Assembly: GCF_000005505.3 (NCBI RefSeq)
Contig: NC_016133.3
Coordinates: 53,223,237 to 53,287,236 of the forward strand
Direction: 5' to 3'
Length of the DNA: 64,000 nucleotides
From: Brachypodium distachyon
Taxonomy: Eukaryota; Streptophyta; Magnoliopsida; Poales; Poaceae
Shown: one piece after another, positions 1 through 10,489 of the stretch
How positions within the stretch are numbered: position 1 is the stretch's first letter
Layout of the letters: the number at the start of each line of letters is the position of its first letter
Program-made: the position numbers and the translations under genes
Notes under the pieces: generated by a model
Seen by the model: only the letters and a program-made list of their open reading frames with translations
What the model was told of the DNA's origin: nothing
The model's database searches: none

Positions 1-332
1 CTCCCCCGGTTGACGACAATCCATGTTAAGAATACAAATTTTACATTAGGACGTAGCAGTCGACAGGGGCCGTTTTGGATCGTTCCTTGGAGCACTATTG
101 TTTCTAGCTTACAAAACGCCGTGTGCTCGCACGTCATTAGAAAACCTGGGAATCTTGATCTGAACATTTTAACGTGGGAATCGACCAAACTTAGAAACGA
201 GGTGTCGAGCGATCGTAGGCTGGACGATTTTTCACAAGTCGCAGGATAAACTAATTGTGCAGGAGATACCTTTAGGACATGTACAATTTATTAAACTCTT
301 ATGTATTCTACTGTGTCATTCTGAAAAGACAA
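1..332. other. Left flank, no gene seen
   Basis: AT-moderate single-copy-looking DNA before the Harbinger element. No coding region, RNA gene or clear repeat can be supported. The short plus-strand reading frame over most of it matches nothing I recognise and is probably chance. Confidence 0.5.
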
Positions 333-699
333 TAAGGCTGTGTTTGGTTCCAGAGTGGGGTGGAATGGAATGGAATGGAATGGTTCCATTTCATTGGATT
401 TCAGCGTTTGGTTGAGGAGATGGAATGGCTGTGAATCGTGTTTGGTTGGGAAGATGGAACGGAACGGAATGGTTCTATTTTGTGGATGGATGGAAAGATG
501 GAATGGGATTGTATGTATGGAATCACCACCGGTGAGGTTACCTTTGTACACTGTGTGCATGAAATAGCTATTTACATGTTTTGTACACCAGTACAAAAAT
601 TCGACAGCACTCTTTTTGTATTTTCCACATCACAATTTTCATAAGAATACATCAAACACAATATGCAAGCAGGTAGAGAAGAACAGCTCACATCACATA

Positions 700-925
700 G
701 AAATTTCACCTTACAAGTCCAAAATAAAGGCAGCCCCTAGCAACATCACATCACATAGAAACTTCACCATACAAGTCCAAAATAAAAGTAGCCCCTAGCA
801 ACATCACCTTACAGGTCCAAAATAAAATTAGCCCCTAGCAACAAGCACTTACAAGTCCAAATTAACATCAGCCCCTAACAACATCACCTTACAAGGCCAA
901 AATAATATCACCTTACATGTCCAAG
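700..925. repeat. Minisatellite inside the Harbinger element
   Basis: About five degenerate copies of a unit built on TTACAAGTCCAAAATAAA followed by a GCCCCTAGCAACATCACC-like segment. Copies begin near 711, 770, 809, 850 and 889, so the period varies from about 39 to 59 bp. It lies just beyond the 3' end of the Myb-like coding remnant. Confidence 0.7.
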
Positions 926-959
926 TCCATACATCACATAGAAGGTTTGTCTACAAACC

Positions 960-1760
960 ATACTAGATACTGCCGAAGGTGTCCGTGACATACTTTGCCA
1001 TCCAAACCAACTTGTTTTTGGTGCTAAGCATGACAAATGCATGTGCAGTCCTCGGCTTGTCAACAAGATAAGCATAGTAGTGTGCGAGATGACTCTCATT
1101 AATAAATCGAGAAAGATTGTCACCCTCTAGAAGACTTGCTAAATCATCCCAAAGATCTGTATTGCCTCAGGATCTTTACCACTCTTCTCAAGAGCTGTCG
1201 CAACCCTTTCAAGGCCAAACTTGAGTGTGGACAGCAGAGGATCTTCTTCTTTTGGGTCTAACTTTGCCTTCTTCCATGCTGGTTTGGTATAAGAAGACTC
1301 ACCTTGATTTGGTTGAGACTGATGCTCGAACATGTGTACCATCAATTGCTTCAATGCAATCCTATATATCTTAAAGGGTTATAAGCCATAAAATTTCACA
1401 CCTAAATATGGAAGGACAAGTTTCTCAAAATACCTTAAAATATGGGTCAAACCGTGGGTTCCCTGCAATTTTGGCTGGAGTTTCCAAGGAAGGTGGCCTG
1501 ATATATTCAGCTCGTAGCTCACCTATTGCGTGAAGGATTAGTCTAAAATAGCGGCTTACCTAGCCCCAATAACCCTATTTCTAAGGTTATGGCCAATAGT
1601 ATTCAAGAACATTGCTACTTGCTCCTCCACCGATACATGTATACTGTCTCTCAGCAACAAACGTTCCCTCAAAATTTCACACAATCGAAAAAAGGGTGCT
1701 CTTTCAACCCTTAACATATTTCTGCATCTCACATCACACTTGAAAATTTTATTGTTCAGA
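960..1760 (-). pseudogene. PIF transposase and Myb/SANT-like protein remnants
   Basis: Read on the minus strand, 1760-1435 encodes the N-terminal region of a PIF/Harbinger transposase, including FLNTIGHNLRNR and PPSLETPAKI. After a short intron-like gap, 1361-1320 encodes DCIEAIDGTHVRAS, which holds the first catalytic Asp of the DDE domain (IDGTH). The reading then runs directly into the C-terminal half of the Myb/SANT-like partner protein, ending with AFVMLSTKNKLVW and a stop at about 963. At least one frame change lies near 1150. The rest of the DDE domain and the N-terminal Myb half are missing, so two normally separate genes are joined by a deletion. Identification rests on recalled family motifs. 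Confidence 0.75.
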
Positions 1761-2794
1761 TAATTGATTCTTTGTTAGTCTCTTTCCCAAATAGGTCCAT
1801 AGGTAACCCGGAGTCTCCTCTTCTTTATTCTATCCCGAATGACCAATGCAACCAATGCGAAAACTACAAACGTTGCAGCTCCCCTAATCAGGAATTTCCG
1901 CCTCCTATCCATCCTCTTTACCATCTACAAGTCATACATGGCTATCAAAAAATGACAATGCATACACGCAACAAGTTACTCAGCTGTATATCTAACAAAT
2001 CGGCATACAGTGCATGCAAAAAAGTTTTAGATCGACGGTGCATAGAGAAACTCCCTCAAAGATTCAAGCATGGACCAAAAAGTACTGCTATTTACCTTGA
2101 GTCCAAGTCGGAAACCGCAAGTTTCTTCAATTGAGGAACTCCAACTTCAGATCGAGGAACTCCAACGCGTCCGCCCGACCCCTCCTCTTCCTTCCCCTTC
2201 GCCGGCTCCTCTGCGAGGCAGGCGGCCCCGCCGCCTGCCTCGCCACTAGCCCGTCCGTCACCGGCCTCGCCCGTACGCCGCCAGCAGGGCCCTGGATCCG
2301 GCCGAGATGGGGTTCAGGCGGTGGGGAATCGAGCAGATCCGGAGGTGGCCACCATGGCTTCGGAGAGGGAGTTTCGGGAGAGGAGATAAGGTGAGGAGGG
2401 GAGACGGCAAGGAGAGAGTCACGTCACTGTTGCCTTTTTCGCGAGCGAGAGGTGGAGCGGATCGATTCCTACGTTTTGAAGTTACCGAGCGGTTCCGCAT
2501 ATAAGGAAAATATTCCCTTCGGTGGAACCAGTTGATTCCTATTTTTGTTGGTTCCTTCGAACGACCTCCAAAAGTAGCACGGTTTCATTACATTCCACCT
2601 AGTTCCTACGACCAAACTGACTCTAAGATTGTTTGCGCTTGATCCCGTATGTGTTCGTCGTCTACCTCTCCTCGCAGCATCACGAATCACCGGTCCGCGG
2701 CTTTCTCCTAGTCACATCATATAGCGGGCTGAGCTGCCATTCGCTACAACTTGCGGTTAGTACAGTAGCCTACCAGGCTACTCCCTGCTACAGA

Positions 2795-2881
2795 ATGGCC
2801 CAATCGTCATACCCTGGTACGCCTCGCGGTCAGTACACTAGCCTTTCTCGCGGTACCCTTGTGCTGCCGTCACAGTATTAA
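2795..2881 (+). other. Upstream ORF in the VTE4 leader
   Basis: A 28-codon ORF starting with ATG and ending TAA, 45 bp upstream of the VTE4 start codon. Its first codons (MAQS) and the preceding CTACAGA/CTACAAA context are a near copy of the true VTE4 start site at 2920-2938, so the start region appears duplicated. If the transcript begins upstream of 2795, ribosomes would meet this ORF first. Whether it is transcribed cannot be seen from the sequence. Confidence 0.5.
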
Positions 2882-2926
2882 AAAACCTCACGAGCCGTCA
2901 GGCGCACGAGGCTGTCCGGCTACAAA

Positions 2927-5900
2927 ATGGCCCAATCGGCCGTCCTGCAGCTGCATCCAGTCCCCTCAACAACCTCGACCCCCCGCAGCCGACGCCACCG
3001 CGCCTCGGCCCCGTTCTGCCGCACCCGTCGGCACGACAGCGCCCGCCCGATGGCATCGTCGACCGTGGCCAGGGCCAGCGCGGCGGCGCCGCCGGGGCTC
3101 AAGGAGGGCATCGCGGGCCTGTACGACGAGTCCTCCGGGGTGTGGGAGAGCATCTGGGGCGAGCACATGCACCACGGCTTCTACGACTCCGGCGCCGCCG
3201 CCTCCATGTCCGACCACCAACGCGCCCAGATCCGCATGATCGAGGAGGCCCTCGCCTTCGCCGCCGTCCCGGGTAAGTACGTTTGGTTTTACCGTGTGGA
3301 GCTGTGTTATTAGTATGTGATGCGGCGTTATGTGATTGGCTGGCCGGTGGAATCGTTGCATGCCGATTGGCCACGCTTCAGTTAGGTACGGAATGGAACG
3401 GAACACTCCAGGCTGGGACATGGAAGGATCGGGCCACTGTTTGGATTCGGCTTGGTTGGGTGGTCCGCCTGCTGCCTGTCAGTGCCCACCGCGGCACCGG
3501 CGAGCCACTCACGTACGGAGACGACGAATTCTAGTTTTGCATCTCCACTCAGTGCCCACCCCACATATTAGCCCGTGATGTGCATGTGTGTTTTTTTGTT
3601 CCTGACACCATTCAGCTAGCTGGAACTCTTTGAGCAAGACAATTCTAAAAAGTAAAAACACATACCCCTCTTTAAAATTGTAGAAAGTTGAAAATCATAA
3701 TGATCCGCTACAAAATTCTTTCAGTTGCACCCTAGGTGAAGTACAGAAACTCATGGAGCATAGTTATTCCACTAAATTTTTTTCTTTCAAAATGAATGTC
3801 GTAACCAGGTGTGGCTATTTCTCAGTCACTTGATTTTTAAGAAAAACCATTAAGTCTTAGTCAACACACTAGAGCCATTTGATTAAGATCTGGACGTCAT
3901 CCCCATTTTCTCAACTACCACATACTGCAGCACGTCGACTTATCTGTAACTAAATCAGTTGACCTCTCTATAGCTAAACCGTTAAATATTTTCTCAATCG
4001 ACTGTTTTTTAAGCAAAAAGTCTTAAATATCAGTCACGTATCATAGCCGTTGGATTAATATATGGATATCATTTCACTCTCCACTTTTCATCTCTCATCC
4101 CAGATATGAAAAGCACAAACCATATCCAATGGTTGAGAAATCGACTTATCTCTAACTAAAAATCAATCGACTTAGATATAGCAAAATCGTTAAATATTTT
4201 CTTCGATTTTCTTTACTTTTATGAGAGTTAATCATTGATAGCTGTCACTCACCTCGTCCTCTAATTATGTTTGCTAGTATTAAAATTGGAGTGCTATGAG
4301 TTCCTAAAAATCGAACCTGTATGAAAAAAAAAACAGCTAACAATTAAATCCTACAAAATTAGCTTGATCACAGCTGTAAGTGTTTTTATATATAGTGCAT
4401 CTGCTATTACTAATAGTTTGCTCCCACGGATGCTTGCGCTTCCAGACGATGCGGCAAACAAACCCAAAACCATAGTCGATGTTGGTTGCGGAATCGGCGG
4501 TAGCTCGAGATACCTGGCGAACAAGTACGGAGCACAGTGCTGCGGCATCACGTTGAGCCCTGTTCAAGCTGAGAGAGGAAATGCCCTGGCGGCGGCGCAG
4601 GGGTTATCGGACAAGGTACGTATTACTGCTGTTCTGTCCTGGTAATTAGTTTTGGATTTCCGATCTCTGCTTACTTGGGTTCTGGGTTTGCGTTGGGAGT
4701 GACGACGATGTGCACGTGCTTGACGCAGGCTTCTTTCCAAGTTGCTGATGCTCTGGAGCAACCATTTCCCGATGGGCAGTTTGATCTTGTCTGGTCTATG
4801 GAGAGTGGTGAGCACATGCCCAACAAACAAAAGGTACCAAATCATGCTATTACTGCTTTTATTTTAAGAAAGAAAACAGTATGGTACTACTATGGTATGG
4901 GTCACTGCAGAACCTTTCAAGACCAGCAGTCAGATCACCCTATCATTATATCGAGTTGTATAACAGCATGGGTCGTTAGATATCGCTTGCAAATTACTTT
5001 TAATGCTGTTGTACAAGTCCATTTTACCTCTTTACGCTCCAATCCATATATACTTACTCTCCACTACAAAAACCGCTGTATTTCCTATGAAACTATATGT
5101 AGCAAATGCTTCGTGGAATACTAAGTTTGGTGCTAATCCTACCTTACATTCTTTTTAGCAAGCAAGGACAGGTTATGGGTATGAAAGACTGGATGTCTTT
5201 ATATACCAAAAGATTAAAAGATTGACAATCTTCAAGACTATATTTATATTTTATTTTGAAATCGGATTTTTACACATAATGCAGCTATTTGTATTTCTTA
5301 CGGACTCTTGTATTGTATCAGTTCGTAAGCGAGCTGGCGCGCGTGGCAGCTCCAGGAGCGACGATCATCATTGTAACCTGGTGCCACAGGAACCTCGAGC
5401 CGTCCGAAGAGTCCCTGAAACCTGACGAGCTGAACCTTTTGAAAAGGATATGCGATGCATATTACCTCCCTGACTGGTGCTCGCCTTCTGATTATGTCAA
5501 GATCGCTAAGTCATTGTCCCTGGAGGTATTTCTTTCCTCCTACGTTATGAATTCTGGATGAATTTGTTGAGTGATTCTACCTACATGATATGTAAAAATT
5601 TGCACGATCTCACAAAAGATCCTTGTGCCGTTGTGAGATGTCAGGATATCAAGACGGCTGACTGGTCGGAGAATGTAGCTCCGTTTTGGCCTGCTGTCAT
5701 ACAGTCAGCACTCACGTGGAAAGGCCTCACTTCTCTGCTAAGGAGTGGTATGCTCTTCTCACCTTTCTTTCTCTGCACTGCACTGCATATCACCTGCAAC
5801 AAAATGAACCGATTTATTTGGTTGCATATTTTTTTAGCCGATTTACATTGCAATTCGGAATTTCTCTTGTCTTGATTTGAAGGATGGAAGACAATAAAGG

Positions 5901-5992
5901 GAGCGCTGGTGATGCCTCTGATGATTCAAGGCTACAAGAAGGGCCTTATAAAGTTCACCATCATCACCTGCCGTAAACCCCAAACAGCATAG
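2927..5992 (+). CDS. VTE4: Gamma-tocopherol methyltransferase (VTE4), chloroplast
   Basis: Methylates gamma- and delta-tocopherol with S-adenosylmethionine to give alpha- and beta-tocopherol, the last step of vitamin E synthesis in plastids. Six exons can be joined in frame: 2927-3272, 4446-4615, 4729-4833, 5322-5525, 5645-5747 and 5883-5992. They give 345 aa, close to the usual 345-365. The first ~55 residues are rich in Ser, Arg, Ala and Pro with few acidic residues, as in a chloroplast transit peptide. The SAM-binding glycine motif (IVDVGCGIGG) is at residues 125-134. SFQVADALEQPFPDGQFDLVW and WSMESGEHMP follow, and the C-terminus is KFTIITCRKP. All introns are GT-AG, and six exons is the cereal VTE4 layout as I recall it. 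The start was chosen because it gives the transit peptide. The Harbinger element ends 303 bp upstream. Confidence 0.95.
3831..4205. repeat. Degenerate tandem duplication in VTE4 intron 1
   Basis: Two diverged copies of a ~180-190 bp unit lie head to tail inside the 1.17-kb first intron. Each copy contains a TTAAGAAA/TTAAGCAAA-AGTCTTA start, a GATTAA-ATCTGGA segment, TCGACTTATCT.TAACTAAA, and ends with CGTTAAATATTTTCT. I see no terminal inverted repeats that would name a transposon family. Confidence 0.6.
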
Positions 5993-6623
5993 AAGGAGAA
6001 ACTCTGGCCGGCCGCGTAACGCACGTGCATTCACTAGTTGGAATCCATGACACTCGTGAATTGTAGTGAATAATTTTTTGAAGTGGTTCCTAAAGCAATG
6101 CTCCCAAATTCATAGGAGCAATACCGTGCTTACAAAAAAGAGAGAGGAAGAGGTACTAAAAAAATTCCGTACGTACTGATGTGGATCGATTGCTAAATAA
6201 ACTGGAAAAATGACCCATGATCTTAAAGAAAAAGATGACCCATGATGATATCCATACAAGTAATGTTTACAACTCATCGTAAAAACATTATCAGTTCTGA
6301 ACTGAATTGGTCCTTTCCAAATCGCGTCGTTCTTCGCCGGGGACAGACGGAAGCATGGCGGAAGTCTGATCCACAGAAGATTTACCTCTTAAACCAAAGC
6401 TACTACACGGCCCACGGCCCAGTAGCTGTAGTTTACTTCCACGAATCCAGCTCTAGAATCGAAGGACACTATTAAAACATAGGGAAAATTTCACTTTTGC
6501 CCTCTAGTTTGACTTTTTGACTGCAATCCCAATTAGTCTGAACTCTAGTTTGACGGAAAAGTTGTTCCACAATTGCCCCATTTAATTTTTTTTTTGCTTG
6601 AATCTCCTTCATCCTGATAGGTA

Positions 6624-7770
6624 GGGCAAAAATTCTCTTCCAAAGATGCGTCGACTAGTCCAAGAATTCGTTCGAGAATGCGCAGTAAGAGTCGGATCGA
6701 ACATCATGGAAGCAAGAGTTGTTGTTTTCGTGCGAACAAAAGAAAAGAAAAAAATAGTTTTGATCTTGGTTCACACATCTGCCACGAGATAGCCTATCGG
6801 TAGAGCTCAAAATTGTGACTCGGGTACCTTTGGTCCTCCTGCTTAGTTCAACTAAACGAACTAAAATTTTAAAATGACATAATTTTTTGAAAAACTAGTT
6901 CATTTGTTTTAACTAAATAGGGTCAAAGGATACCCTAAGGGTCACCATGTTGCAACTCTACCTATCGGCAAACTTGCTTACATAATACATTGAAAGATTA
7001 CTTAAGTGCCCGTGCGTTGCAACAGAGAGATAGATTAATGTAGTCACCTATATATCGTGACTCTCAGGCTACCTTTTGATCCTCCAAGTTCTAATGATAT
7101 CGTCAGAGGAAAACAAATAATACAACAGACACAAAAGATCAAACCGAAAATGTATGTATGGACTATTCGAGAAGATGAATAAAAAATGTATGGACTATCT
7201 TCTCGTAAATATCAACTATTTGAGGCTCATAGAGACTCTCATACGAAGATCTTGTCCCCAATGACGCTGGAGCCGTGGTGGCTGTGCACTGGTAGAACGA
7301 TGACCCGTTCGCCTGGTTGAACTTGAACAGCTGACCTATCCACCCTCGCTTGATGACATCGGAGATAACTTGCTGCTGCCAGCGAATGGCTTTACAAACG
7401 GATAGATATTTTCGATGGAGATTTGATCCAATCGTTTTTTACTAGACCATCCATTGCTTTATGAACGTGCACTTTCACTTCACCTGGTTCGGTTCGACCA
7501 AGCGAGGGCAGCCCAAAAATTTCTCTTCCAAAGATACGTCGACTAATCCAAGAATTTGTCCGAGAATGCGCAGCGGTAAGAGCTCGCAACCTTTTATTTT
7601 GCGCATGAAGCCCACAACTCTTTTTTTTTCCCCGCATGAATTTGTAAAGAAAAGAGTTGTGGGTTTTATGCGCGAAAAAAAAGAAAAAGGAAATTGTGGG
7701 CCGTGGTGCATATCTTATCTCGCGCAACATAGCCTATCGGCAAATTCGCTTTACATTGAACGATAGCCTG
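6624..7770. repeat. Diverged direct repeat, two blocks
   Basis: The block at 6624-6995 is partly repeated at 7506-7770. The best-conserved stretch is TCTTCCAAAGATRCGTCGAC, followed by a shared CGAGAATGCGCAG (6624-6690 versus 7506-7575). A second pair shares CCTATCGGCAAA and CATTGAA (6958-6995 versus 7731-7765). The intervening sequences have diverged. Origin unknown; an old local duplication or two copies of the same unclassified repeat. Confidence 0.6.
7601..7673. repeat. Inverted repeat (hairpin)
   Basis: A 20-bp arm GCGCATGAAGCCCACAACTC at 7601-7620 pairs with 7654-7673 at 18 of 20 positions. The loop is about 33 bp and T-rich. It lies in the second copy of the intergenic direct repeat. 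Confidence 0.75.
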
Positions 7771-7971
7771 CCGGCCTTCTCACCCTCGCGCACGGCGCAC
7801 CCAATCAATTCCCCTTCCCCGTGGGCCCGTCCTTGTGTTGTGTTCCGATACGCTCGTGTCGTCTCGACGCCACGGTGGCCATCTCAGATCTGAACGCGTG
7901 ACCCTCCCCCTCCATTGCTTGCAGTCCCAGAGTCCCTCGCTCCGGTCTACTCCGACGGCCGCTTCCCCCTC

Positions 7972-7977
7972 TTTAAA
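7972..7977 (+). promoter_or_regulatory. Possible TATA-type element for KDSR
   Basis: TTTAAA in a CT-rich stretch, 57 bp upstream of the KDSR start codon. That would place transcription start near 8005 and leave a ~30-nt leader. This rests on position and sequence only. Confidence 0.35.
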
Positions 7978-8034
7978 CCCACAAATCCACAGCCTCAGTA
8001 CAGCCCTGTTCGTCCGCAAGCGACCGACCTTGCC

Positions 8035-9901
8035 ATGGCCTCCCCGCTCTTCCTGCTCCTCCTCCTCCTGGTGCCGCCCGTCGGCCTCCTCGCGGCGCTC
8101 GCCTTCCTGGTGCGGCCCCGGGCCGCGCGGATCCCGATCAAGGGCCGCCACGTCTTCATCACCGGCGGGTCCAGCGGCATCGGGCTCGCCATGGCCACGG
8201 CCGCCGCGCGGGAGGGGGCCAAGGTCTCCATCCTCGCGCGCAACGCCGCCCGCCTCGAGGACGCGCGCGCCGCCATCAGGGCCGCCACGGGGCACGACGT
8301 CGGGGTCCACCAGGCCGACGTGCGGGACGCCGGCGCCGTGGCGCGCGCGCTCGAGGAGGCCGGCCCTGTCGACGTGCTCGTCTGCAACCACGGGGTGTTC
8401 GTGGCGCAGGAGCTGGAGAAGCAGGACATGGAGGAGGTCAAGTGGATGGTGGACATCAACCTCATGGGCACCTTCCACCTCATCAAGGCTGCGCTCCCTG
8501 CCATGAAGGCACGCACCCGCGAGACGCGCCTCCCGGCATCCATAGCCATCATGTCGTCGCAAGCTGGCCAGGTATACAGTATAGACTGGTCTAAGCTGAT
8601 CTGCTAACGATGCAGCTAAAGTGTTCGACGTATTGCTGCATTGCGGGGAGATGAATCTCTGGTGACATATTTGCTGTAGGTTGGTGTTTATGGGTACACT
8701 GCCTACTCTGCGAGCAAGTTTGCGCTAACTGGACTCGCGGAATCGCTTCAGCATGAGGTCATTTCAGACAATATTCATGTCTCGTTAATCTTCCCTCCTG
8801 ACACGGAGACGCCAGGTTTTGCTGAGGGTATGTGTGGACAGTAGATGTTCAACGGATTTCTGAAATTTAGTTTCTTGTGTACTGATTTCTTTCCTGTTTG
8901 AAATTAAGATGCAATGAACCGAATGGCTAATAGATGCTAAAAATAATTAGCTCATTTCATCTCTGAAAGATTGATAGAACGAGAAGATAAATTATTGGGC
9001 AATTGAAACGCTTTCTTGGAGCCTAAAAATTTGAAAATGTCATGCACCTCACAGTTTTCTTCCCGGATCAAGTGTTTAATACAGCTGAAACCATTTGATT
9101 AGTTACATTTACTGGTATATTAGTATTGTTTAAGTGGTGAACTGGTCATTATGTAGATAGAACTTAACATGCATTTAAGTCGCGTTATTTGTTTCATTCG
9201 GTACGTGTTCCGAAGTACGAATATCAGAGCTATGTATAATTCTTGCAAACTGCAGTTGTACTGATGAAAGAAAAAAAATAGCTCTGATATTCGTTACCAC
9301 CTGTAATACCATGTACATTTCATAGTTCTTAACTGCCTTCAGTTCTGAAGGCGCAATTTTTTTTTTTGAGAGAAGGTGCTCTTTTTCCCAATAAAAATAC
9401 TGTCTAATATGATTGTTATATTCCAATCTGGACCAATGTACCAGCTATGCACATTAGTGTATTCAGTACAAAATCATTCTCACTCCTGATATCTCTCAAA
9501 AAGAAAATGAAAAAAAGACAGTGCCAATTCATAGATTGAAGCCAAAGGCTGTTTATTTCTCACTTTCGGTATGTCACATTAGTGTTATTCTCTTACTGCT
9601 TGCAGAGCTAAAAAAGAGGCCAGAGATTACCACTATCATAGCAGGATCATCTGGTGGAATGAAGGCTGATGCTGTTTCTAAAAAGGCTTTAAACGGCATC
9701 AAATCGGGAAGGTTTATTGTCCCCTGCAATTTTGAGGGAGCAATGTTGGCTGTGGCCACTTCTGGTCTAACCCCCCAGAGTTCCCCGCTAATGGCATTCG
9801 TGGAGGTGATCGGTGCTGGACTTATGCGGTTTGCTGCACTTTGTTTCCAGTGGAATTGGTTCTCTACCATTGAGAGCTGGTATGCCAATAAGCATGCCTG
9901 A
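8035..9901 (+). CDS. 3-ketodihydrosphingosine reductase (TSC10-like SDR)
   Basis: NADPH-dependent short-chain dehydrogenase that reduces 3-ketosphinganine to sphinganine, the second step of sphingolipid long-chain-base synthesis at the ER. Three exons join in frame: 8035-8571, 8680-8827 and 9606-9901, giving 326 aa, typical of plant TSC10. A hydrophobic N-terminal segment (residues 3-25) is a membrane anchor. The cofactor motif TGGSSGIG is at residues 43-50. The active-site Ser is near 174-175, and Tyr188 and Lys192 form the YxxxK motif within [10 protein letters not shown]. The C-terminal half is strongly family-specific ([20 protein letters not shown] and [15 protein letters not shown]). 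Exon 1 is very GC-rich and the later exons are AT-richer, a common 5'-3' gradient in grass genes. Confidence 0.93.
9217..9294. repeat. Perfect inverted repeat in KDSR intron 2
   Basis: ACGAATATCAGAGCTA at 9217-9232 is repeated as its exact reverse complement at 9279-9294, a 16-bp stem with a 46-nt loop. It may be a remnant of a small MITE, but no target duplication is evident. Confidence 0.75.
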
Positions 9902-10489
9902 AAACCTAATACCAATCCTGGGATCCCCAGATTTTCATAGGAGTTACAAATTACACCCAATGAATTTACCGTGTTAGTTGCCCTTGAACTGAATGTAGCA
10001 TGGTGTATATCCCTGTTCCACTTTGGGATACAGTGTAGATTTCTCCCCCTCATAAGCTGGGTTATTGTTTGACCTATTAGAACACAGTATTGTCAATCCT
10101 ACACAGCATATCGCACTAGACAGGAAGTTAAAAATTCTCTTCTAGTTAGGTATTTTTTTGTTTGATTCTTGTATTATTACGGTGGGGGAACAAAGATACT
10201 ACCAGTGCTGATTTTTTTCAGTTCCATTTCTGTATTGAGAAAATACATCCACAGTTTGGTTTGTTTGTGGGCTTCGAAGAAATAGTAAAGGTTTTTATAT
10301 GGACCGTCGAGATGGAGGTTGACGGACGAGGTTACACGAACTTACCGAAGGATTATGCAGGGGCGTACCAATCGTCCCAAATCCTAATCCAAGTCTTCGG
10401 TACTACAAGGCAAACCCCGCGGAGACGATGAGGCCCGGCCGGGTGAGGTAGAAGCGACAGAGCTTGCGGTGTTCGCCATCGTTTCACAC

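Larger units (their letters stand above)
333..2626 (-). mobile_element. PIF/Harbinger-type DNA transposon, defective
   Basis: The element spans 336-2623. It is bounded by a TAA trinucleotide at 333-335 and 2624-2626, the target duplication expected of the PIF/Harbinger superfamily. The ends are imperfect inverted repeats: both start with G and share TGTTTGGT/AGTTTGGT followed further in by GGTGGAATG. Inside, on the minus strand, are remnants of a PIF transposase and of the Myb/SANT-like protein that accompanies it. A GC-rich block at 2130-2500 is probably the transcript leader, since it lies at the 5' end of the minus-strand genes. The left part has GGAATG repeats (355-385) and a minisatellite. 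The right end lies about 300 bp upstream of the VTE4 start codon. Frame breaks and missing catalytic regions indicate it cannot move itself. Confidence 0.8.
5993..8034. other. VTE4-KDSR intergenic region
   Basis: No protein gene is supported. The first few hundred bases should hold the VTE4 3' UTR. The rest is AT-rich and contains the diverged direct repeat and the hairpin listed separately, then a C-rich promoter and leader for the next gene from about 7770. Confidence 0.6.

Noticed and set aside
7780..8562. 260-codon minus-strand open frame opposite KDSR exon 1
   Set aside because: Mirror frame of the very GC-rich KDSR exon; low-complexity His/Asp/Gly/Arg product with no family.
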